10,581 bases of DNA, from contig JAFADH010000117.1 in assembly GCA_023424995.1 (NCBI GenBank), positions 1 through 10,581 of the forward strand, written 5' to 3'. Positions 6,184-10,581 of this stretch are shown piece after piece (position 1 is the first letter of the stretch; the number at the start of each line of letters is the position of its first letter). This DNA comes from Bacillota bacterium (GTDB lineage Bacteria > Bacillota > Clostridia > Lachnospirales > Lachnospiraceae). The notes beneath the pieces were generated by a model. That model saw only the letters and a program-made list of their open reading frames with translations, was not told the DNA's origin and did no database searches. A program made the position numbers and the translations under genes.

Positions 6184-6453
6184 TTATATCTGTTTTTTCC
6201 CATACACGATCTTTCTTATGGTGTCTTCACTGAGGTGAAACTGCTCCGATAAGCCTGCTATGGTCTCACCCTGACCATACAGTGCAATAATCCTTTGATT
6301 CCTCTGGTCGATGGACCTGCGGGCACCGCTGTTACTGCCCCAGCCTGCTTTACTTCCCTTCTTGGGAATGTAAATCAGACTGCCCTCCGCATACTCCTGT
6401 ATCTCTTCCAACAGGCGGGCCGGCAATACCTCTGCACCTTTTTTGTAATTCAA
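6184..6453 (-). CDS. CD3324-family small helix-turn-helix protein
   Basis: An 89-residue protein of the CD3324 type. The N-terminal MNYKKGAEVLPARLLEEIQE leads into the basic stretch YIPKKGSKAGWGSNSGARR, then an HTH at about residues 64-84 (TIAGLSEQFHLSEDTIRKIVY). It is probably a DNA-binding regulator; target unknown. I chose a TTG start at 6453 because GGAGGG (6467-6462) is 8 nt upstream and the family normally begins near this point. An in-frame ATG at 6501 would give 105 residues but has only a weak ribosome binding site. The gene is convergent with the ArsR-type gene and divergent from the ABC exporter operon, so control of the exporter is possible but unproven. Confidence 0.8.
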   Translation of the reverse strand: MNYKKGAEVLPARLLEEIQEYAEGSLIYIPKKGSKAGWGSNSGARRSIDQRNQRIIALYGQGETIAGLSEQFHLSEDTIRKIVYGKKQI

Positions 6454-6511
6454 TAGGCATTCCCTCCATTGATAATGATACCGCGTGTTTCCTGCAAACA
6501 TAGCTTTTCAT
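6350..6511 (-). CDS. Possible overlapping short ORF at the 5' end of the CD3324-family gene
   Basis: The strong Shine-Dalgarno AAGGAGG (6529-6523) does not serve the CD3324-family TTG start. It lies 11 nt before an ATG at 6511-6509 that opens a 53-codon frame beginning MKSYVCRKHAVSL. That frame runs through the TTG start and ends inside the gene. The peptide resembles no family I know. It may be a regulatory upstream ORF or just an accidental frame. I list it because its ribosome binding site is better than that of the main gene. Confidence 0.25.
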   Translation of the reverse strand: MKSYVCRKHAVSLSMEGMPIELQKRCRGIAGPPVGRDTGVCGGQSDLHSQEGK

Positions 6512-6547
6512 ATGTAAGCCCACCTCCTTGATTTTATTTATGGAATC

Positions 6548-6576
6548 AGTATACCACAATTCACTTGCGTAGAACA
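6548..6576 (-). promoter_or_regulatory. Extended -10 promoter of the CD3324-family gene
   Basis: The minus strand reads TGG then TATACT (6553-6548), an extended -10 box (TGnTATACT). A weak -35, TGTTCT (6576-6571), lies 17 bp upstream. Transcription would start near 6541, giving an untranslated leader of about 88 nt that contains the AAGGAGG and the overlapping ORF. Confidence 0.5.
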
Positions 6577-6645
6577 GAACAAAATCCATGTTTTATAGGT
6601 GATATTCCTATTTCTGACCGTTCGAATAATATTGAATATCTTACA

Positions 6646-6663
6646 AATAGATTAAAATCTATT
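6646..6663. promoter_or_regulatory. Inverted repeat upstream of the ABC exporter promoter, candidate operator
   Basis: AATAGATT (6646-6653) and AATCTATT (6656-6663) are perfect inverted 8-bp halves around AA. The repeat ends 8 bp before the -35 region of the exporter promoter, a usual place for an activator or repressor site. The surrounding DNA is AT-rich, which raises the chance of coincidental symmetry. Confidence 0.4.
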
Positions 6664-6671
6664 AAAAAAGC

Positions 6672-6700
6672 TTTTCCGTACAAAAATATCATGATATAAT
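6672..6700 (+). promoter_or_regulatory. Extended -10 promoter of the ABC exporter operon
   Basis: TATAAT (6695-6700) is preceded by TG at 6692-6693, giving a TGnTATAAT extended -10. The -35 region TTTTCC (6672-6677) is 17 bp upstream and poor, so activator dependence is plausible. The predicted start near 6707 leaves a leader of about 100 nt, in which I see no clear terminator or riboswitch. Confidence 0.6.
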
Positions 6701-6805
6701 CGAGCTATTCATGGCAATTTGTTCCATATTACATCCAGTATTTCTTAAATACAAATAATTTTATGTCCTTATCATAGTCGATGCGGGATAGGAAAGAGGG
6801 ATATC

Positions 6806-7744
6806 ATGTCTTTAAGTGTTAAGAATTTATCGAAGAGCTACGGAGATAAACTCGTAGTAGATAACTTGAATTTTGAGATCGACCGGCCCGGAGTGTATGC
6901 ACTATTAGGTACCAACGGTGCCGGTAAGACCACTTCGCTGCGAATTATTCTTGGTATGCTGGCGAAGAACGCAGGTGAAATTCTCTGGAAAGGGAAGCCG
7001 CTGGATGCAGTGCATACGAACATCGGCTATCTCGCCGAGGAACGCGGGTTATATCCGAAGTATTCGTTATTGGACCAATTACTGTACTTTGCCAAGCTTC
7101 GCAATGTTTCAAAGCATACTGCCATGGAGCGTATCAAGTATTGGTCCGGCCGTCTTGCAACAGATGAATATATCTTCCCTCCCAAGGTAAAAGGAAGAAC
7201 ACCCTCCAAGGCAAACCGAGCCGATCAGCTGTCCAAGGGCAACCAGCAGAAGATACAGCTGATGGCGGCCCTGATCTCGGATCCCGAATTAATCATTCTG
7301 GATGAACCCCTAAGCGGTCTGGATCCGGTCAATACGGACCTTTTTAAGAACATCATCCGGGAAGAGATCGCCAAGAATAAATTCCTGATCATGTCCAGTC
7401 ACCAGATGCCCACCATCGAAGAATTCTGTTCCGACATCACCATATTAAACCGCGGTAAAACCGTTCTCCAGGGCAATCTGAACGAGATAAAGAAAAGCTA
7501 TGGCCGTGTAAACCTTTTTGTAAAAAGCGATACGGACATTGCATCTTATATAACCGAGTTAAGCCTGCCCATCGTCTCACGGACACCGGGTGAATATCAC
7601 CTGAAGGTCCACGGCGAAGACCAGGCTATGAACTTCCTGTCAAAGATGATCTCCGATAAGGTTCCGATTATTAAATTTGAGCTTCGTGAGCCGTCACTCC
7701 ATGAAATATTCGTCGAAAAGGTGGGAGATGTAAATGAAGATTAA
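6806..7744 (+). CDS. ABC exporter ATP-binding protein, NatA-like
   Basis: This 312-residue ATPase energises the ABC-2 exporter encoded downstream. Visible motifs are Walker A GTNGAGKTT (35-43), a Q-loop region IGYLAEERGLY (73-83) of the NatA style, signature LSKGNQQK (142-149), Walker B LIILDEP (162-168), D-loop SGLD (170-173) and the switch histidine H199. The C-terminal part (about 228-308) resembles DUF4162, found in NatA/CcmA-like ATPases. The stretch before the signature (about 118-140, with PPKVKGRTPSKANRA) seems longer than in typical relatives. GAGGG lies 5 nt before the ATG. The gene overlaps the first permease by 11 bp, indicating translational coupling. The substrate cannot be read from the sequence: NatAB exports sodium, but relatives export drugs, lantibiotics or other compounds. 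Confidence 0.92.
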   Translation: MSLSVKNLSKSYGDKLVVDNLNFEIDRPGVYALLGTNGAGKTTSLRIILGMLAKNAGEILWKGKPLDAVHTNIGYLAEERGLYPKYSLLDQLLYFAKLRNVSKHTAMERIKYWSGRLATDEYIFPPKVKGRTPSKANRADQLSKGNQQKIQLMAALISDPELIILDEPLSGLDPVNTDLFKNIIREEIAKNKFLIMSSHQMPTIEEFCSDITILNRGKTVLQGNLNEIKKSYGRVNLFVKSDTDIASYITELSLPIVSRTPGEYHLKVHGEDQAMNFLSKMISDKVPIIKFELREPSLHEIFVEKVGDVNED

Positions 7745-9062
7745 TGAAATTCACGGCTGGAAGGATGTCTTTGCATTTACACTGATACAGACAATTAAAA
7801 GTAAAGCATACATCATCTCCAACGTTATATTCCTGTTGATTGCTTTTGTATCCTTGCCGATCATAACCATGCTTACCTCGGCTGTCGAAGAGGATCCCAA
7901 TGCGGCCAATCCCATCCAAAAGGTCTATGTGAATAATGAGACCTCCCTTCCCATGATGGACTTCTCAGCAGCAGATACTGCGGTACTCAGCCATATTACC
8001 TACGAGGTGATGACAGAGGATTATGATACGGTCGCCGAACGTATCGATACGGACGAAAATACCTCGGTAATATTTACATTATCGGAAGATCAGGGCATGT
8101 ATTCCCTCTCCTTCGCCAAGGCAGGGAGCGGTCCGGTGAAGGACATCAGTCTGCAGCAGCTGGGCGAGGCAGTTGCGGAGCAGTTTAATAATTTTAAGTT
8201 CACGACACTTGGCCTGTCGGAAGAGCAGGTTGCCATTCTCCAGGCAGCAGTGTACACCTCAGCTTCCAAGACAGATGCCAATGGAGATGTCATAATGAAG
8301 GAGGATACCACCATCTCCTCCAGCGAGTATTGGTTCATCTACGGAATTTTGTTCATCATACTGATGGTGAATTCCATCGCCAGCTCCCAGATTGCCACCT
8401 CCATCGTTACAGAGAAATCAACCCGTGTTATTGAATACCTGCTTACCTCAGTCAAGCCCCTTGCCCTCATGCTGGGCAAGGTTCTGGCAATGCTTATCGC
8501 GGTCATGATACAGATGGTTGGCATGATGATTGTAGTATTCATATCAAATTCCATAACCGTGCTCTTATCCGTTGGAAATGGTGACAGCCTTATGTTAAAA
8601 TATCTGCCGACGGATATATTCCAAAACCTCAATATCGTGAATTTCTTCTTCTGTATCGTCCTTGCCCTGCTGGGCTTAATATTCTATGCGACTCTGGCAA
8701 GCCTGGCCGGAGCTACCGTTAGTAAACTGGAAGAAATCAATGAGGGATTGACCCTATTCACTCTGACGAATATCGTGGGAGCGTATATCGGCATCGGCGC
8801 AGCTGCCGCACTGATGGGAGCCGGTGAAAGCGCATATGTTACTTTCGCCTTCCTGTTCCCGCTCTCATCGCCTTTCATACTTCCTGGAGCAATTCTGATC
8901 GGAAAGGCAGACCTTTTGATTATTTTGGCTGCAATTGTCCTTCAGCTGGTATTTATCGCTTTATTGTTTAAATTTGTGGCAAAAGTATTTGAAACCTTGA
9001 TCCTTCACACAGGCAATACCATTAAAGTGAAGTCATTAATCAAGCTTTTTAAAACTGTGTAA
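7734..9062 (+). CDS. ABC-2 type exporter permease, NatB-like (first subunit)
   Basis: A 442-residue permease of the ABC-2 membrane family. One helix near 24-48 is followed by a large extracytoplasmic domain (about 50-198). Helices follow at about 200-222, 247-275, 303-327, 340-362, 367-388 and 393-415. The cytoplasmic motif EKSTRVIEYLLTSVKPLALM (227-246), followed by LGKVLA, is typical of NatB-type permeases and probably forms the contact with the ATPase. The start overlaps the end of the ATPase gene, with GGGAG shortly upstream. It has a paralogous partner immediately downstream, so the transporter is probably heterodimeric in its membrane part. Confidence 0.88.
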   Translation: MKINEIHGWKDVFAFTLIQTIKSKAYIISNVIFLLIAFVSLPIITMLTSAVEEDPNAANPIQKVYVNNETSLPMMDFSAADTAVLSHITYEVMTEDYDTVAERIDTDENTSVIFTLSEDQGMYSLSFAKAGSGPVKDISLQQLGEAVAEQFNNFKFTTLGLSEEQVAILQAAVYTSASKTDANGDVIMKEDTTISSSEYWFIYGILFIILMVNSIASSQIATSIVTEKSTRVIEYLLTSVKPLALMLGKVLAMLIAVMIQMVGMMIVVFISNSITVLLSVGNGDSLMLKYLPTDIFQNLNIVNFFFCIVLALLGLIFYATLASLAGATVSKLEEINEGLTLFTLTNIVGAYIGIGAAAALMGAGESAYVTFAFLFPLSSPFILPGAILIGKADLLIILAAIVLQLVFIALLFKFVAKVFETLILHTGNTIKVKSLIKLFKTV

Positions 9063-9077
9063 TGGGAGGGAAAGAAT

Positions 9078-10412
9078 ATGAAGAATAATTTCAGAGGCTG
9101 GAAAACCGTATTTGACTTTACCTTCCAACAGGCAAGCAAGGGCACTGCCTTCCGGATCGTCACCACACTGGTTGCACTTGTGATCATAGGATGTTTTATC
9201 GTAATTAATGTGATTGTAGCAAAACCGGAGGATAATGAACCGGAAGCATCACCCATTCAGACCGTGTATGTATTGGATGAAAGCGGCCTGCAGCCCACCG
9301 ATTATAAAGTCGTGAATCCCGAATTATCCACGGAGTCGTATGGTCACGTAGTCATTGAGAATGTCTCCGGTATGACAAGAAAAGAAGTAATTGAATTGGC
9401 TGCGGCAAACAGTCCGCAATCCATAGCCGTAATCATATCCAAATTGGAAAACAGCTATGAGCTGGAGGCTGCTATACCGGAAGGCTCCCTTATTACCCAG
9501 AATCAGGCGCAGGCAATTCTAATTCCCATCCAGTCAGCCTTCGCAGCAAATAAACTGATGCAGGCGGGACTGACACCGGATCAGCTGACGGTTGTCATGA
9601 GACCTGTGATCAATTATTATAACACCATCGGTGAAGAGACCAGCGGTTTGGCAATGTTAATAAAATATATGGCCCCCATGCTCTTCGGTTTAGTCCTGTA
9701 TTTCATGCTCTTCCTATACGGGCAGACCATCAGCAAGTCAGTCTCCGCCGAGAAGACCTCCAAACTGATGGAGACTATCTTAACCTCCATTCATCCTTAT
9801 GCGTTGATTACCGGCAAGGTATTGGCCACCACCTTCATGGCGGTACTGCAGTTTGTTATCTGGATTGGCGCAGGCATTGCAGGCTTATATGGCGGCAATA
9901 TGGTTGCCCAGCATTTTTATCCCGAATATGAGAACTCGGTGGTTACCATTATCAATTTCTTAAAGGACAATCTCGGCGAAACAGCCATGACTGCTCCCGC
10001 CATAATCATGGCAATTCTGGTCTTTGCAGTCGGCTTCCTGTTCTATAGTTTGATTGCAGGTCTGGCAGGAAGTATGGTCGCAAAACCGGAGGATGTGGCA
10101 AATACACAAGCTATATTTATTTTCCCTGTTCTTATCAGCTTCCTGGTGAGTTATCTTGCCCCTGTCATGGGGAATGATTCCGTTATCCAGGCGGTGAGAT
10201 TAATCCCATTCACCATACCGTTCTGTGTACCCGCCGAATTGATCTCAGGTACTATCGGCTTGGTGCAGGGCGGCATATCCCTGGCCATATTGGGAGTATT
10301 CTGTCTGCTGTTTGTAATGCTGTCGGGTAAGCTTTATAAGGGGCTTGTGCTGTATACAGGGCAGAAGATAAGTTTGCAGTTGATGGTTAATGTATTAAGG
10401 GCAAAGGAGTAG
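9078..10412 (+). CDS. ABC-2 type exporter permease, NatB-like (second subunit)
   Basis: This 444-residue permease has the same plan as the preceding gene: a helix near 26-48, an extracytoplasmic domain (about 50-190), then helices at about 195-217, 246-271, 306-331, 343-363, 372-391 and 397-417. The motif SAEKTSKLMETILTSIHPYA (223-242), followed by LITGKVLA, parallels that of the first permease. Both proteins also begin with a similar GWK-VF-FT segment, supporting duplication. GGGAGGG (9064-9070) lies 7 nt before the ATG and only 15 nt separate the two genes. This is the last gene of the operon in the window. I find no clear hairpin terminator directly after it. Confidence 0.88.
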   Translation: MKNNFRGWKTVFDFTFQQASKGTAFRIVTTLVALVIIGCFIVINVIVAKPEDNEPEASPIQTVYVLDESGLQPTDYKVVNPELSTESYGHVVIENVSGMTRKEVIELAAANSPQSIAVIISKLENSYELEAAIPEGSLITQNQAQAILIPIQSAFAANKLMQAGLTPDQLTVVMRPVINYYNTIGEETSGLAMLIKYMAPMLFGLVLYFMLFLYGQTISKSVSAEKTSKLMETILTSIHPYALITGKVLATTFMAVLQFVIWIGAGIAGLYGGNMVAQHFYPEYENSVVTIINFLKDNLGETAMTAPAIIMAILVFAVGFLFYSLIAGLAGSMVAKPEDVANTQAIFIFPVLISFLVSYLAPVMGNDSVIQAVRLIPFTIPFCVPAELISGTIGLVQGGISLAILGVFCLLFVMLSGKLYKGLVLYTGQKISLQLMVNVLRAKE

Positions 10413-10581
10413 TGTTTTATGATTTAGATTATAACAAAGGGACGGTTCCGGGGTAGGGGTAGGGAAGTGCCCGGGGGAAACGTTGTCTGCGAGCTATTGA
10501 ACTAAGCATGGAAGAGGGCAGGAATAAAAATGGATTGGAAGTTATCATAACCGTCCGGGTCATTGCATATGTGCGTCCGTG
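10413..10581. other. Gene-free tail with G-run cluster and inverted GGACGGTT pair
   Basis: No convincing gene is visible. G runs at 10450-10453, 10456-10459, 10462-10464 and 10473-10477, with loops of 2, 2 and 8 nt, could fold as a plus-strand quadruplex. GGACGGTT (10440-10447) recurs inverted as AACCGTCC (10549-10556), enclosing the block. The composition is clearly more G-rich than the neighbouring genes. It may be a REP-like dispersed element, but I cannot confirm a repeat family from one copy. Confidence 0.4.

Noticed and set aside
6454..6501. ATG at 6501 as the start of the CD3324-family gene
   Set aside because: It would add 16 residues that do not look like the family's N-terminus, and it has a poor ribosome binding site. 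The TTG at 6453 has GGAGGG at 8 nt.
6601..6640. GATATTC...GAATATC inverted repeat
   Set aside because: Seven AT-rich base pairs separated by 26 nt are weak, and no terminator run or promoter position gives it a role.
10429..10581. Minus-strand frame open to the window edge, ending RFPRALPYPYPGTVPLL
   Set aside because: The low-complexity Pro/Tyr-rich translation comes from the G-run repeat block. It has no recognisable domain and runs convergent into the exporter operon. It could be the end of a gene starting outside, but nothing supports that.

Overview
The window looks like chromosomal DNA from a low-to-moderate GC Firmicute, most likely a Clostridia/Lachnospiraceae-type anaerobe. The reasons are purine-rich AGGAGG-type ribosome binding sites, near-consensus sigma-A promoters, AT-rich intergenic DNA, a CD3324-family small regulator, an ArsR/DUF2087 regulator and a Nat-type ABC exporter. 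The assignment rests on style and gene families, not on a database search.

Left part (1-4862, all minus strand). A consensus promoter (TTGACA, 16 bp, TATAAT) at 242-215 fires leftward into a leader of about 180 nt. The leader holds a 5' stem-loop, an 8-codon ORF (MLIFGRIR, stop) and a hairpin followed by six U. It then reaches the Shine-Dalgarno and first codons (MSQNHKTT) of a gene cut off by the window edge. This is the architecture of an antibiotic-inducible ribosome-mediated attenuator, and Arg6-Ile7-Arg8 fits the R-X-R macrolide-arrest motif. Upstream of it lies a two-gene operon, murL then murD2, with its own promoter at 3240-3212 and a large hairpin in its leader. The pair encodes the alternative route that installs D-glutamate in peptidoglycan: MurD2 ligates L-Glu to UDP-MurNAc-L-Ala and MurL epimerises the terminal L-Glu to D-Glu. 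Further upstream is an unrecognised 500-residue multi-pass membrane protein with its own promoter.

Middle (4863-6805). A perfect-consensus rightward promoter at 4965-4993 drives a two-gene operon: an unrecognised 134-residue helical protein and an ArsR-type HTH protein with a C-terminal DUF2087 domain. The operon ends in an 11-bp hairpin terminator that probably also serves the convergent CD3324-family gene. That gene has a TTG start and is overlapped at its 5' end by a short ORF with a strong Shine-Dalgarno. A perfect 14-bp palindrome lies between the convergent genes.

Right part (6806-10581, plus strand). An ABC exporter operon encodes one NatA-like ATPase and two paralogous NatB-like ABC-2 permeases, with an 18-bp inverted repeat just upstream of an extended -10 promoter. 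The permeases probably form a heterodimer with two copies of the ATPase. The last 169 bases carry no convincing gene. They contain a G-run cluster with quadruplex potential, flanked by an inverted GGACGGTT/AACCGTCC pair.

The most interesting signals are the leader-peptide attenuator at the left edge and the murL-murD2 pair. The attenuator predicts that the gene just outside the window is an antibiotic-resistance determinant.
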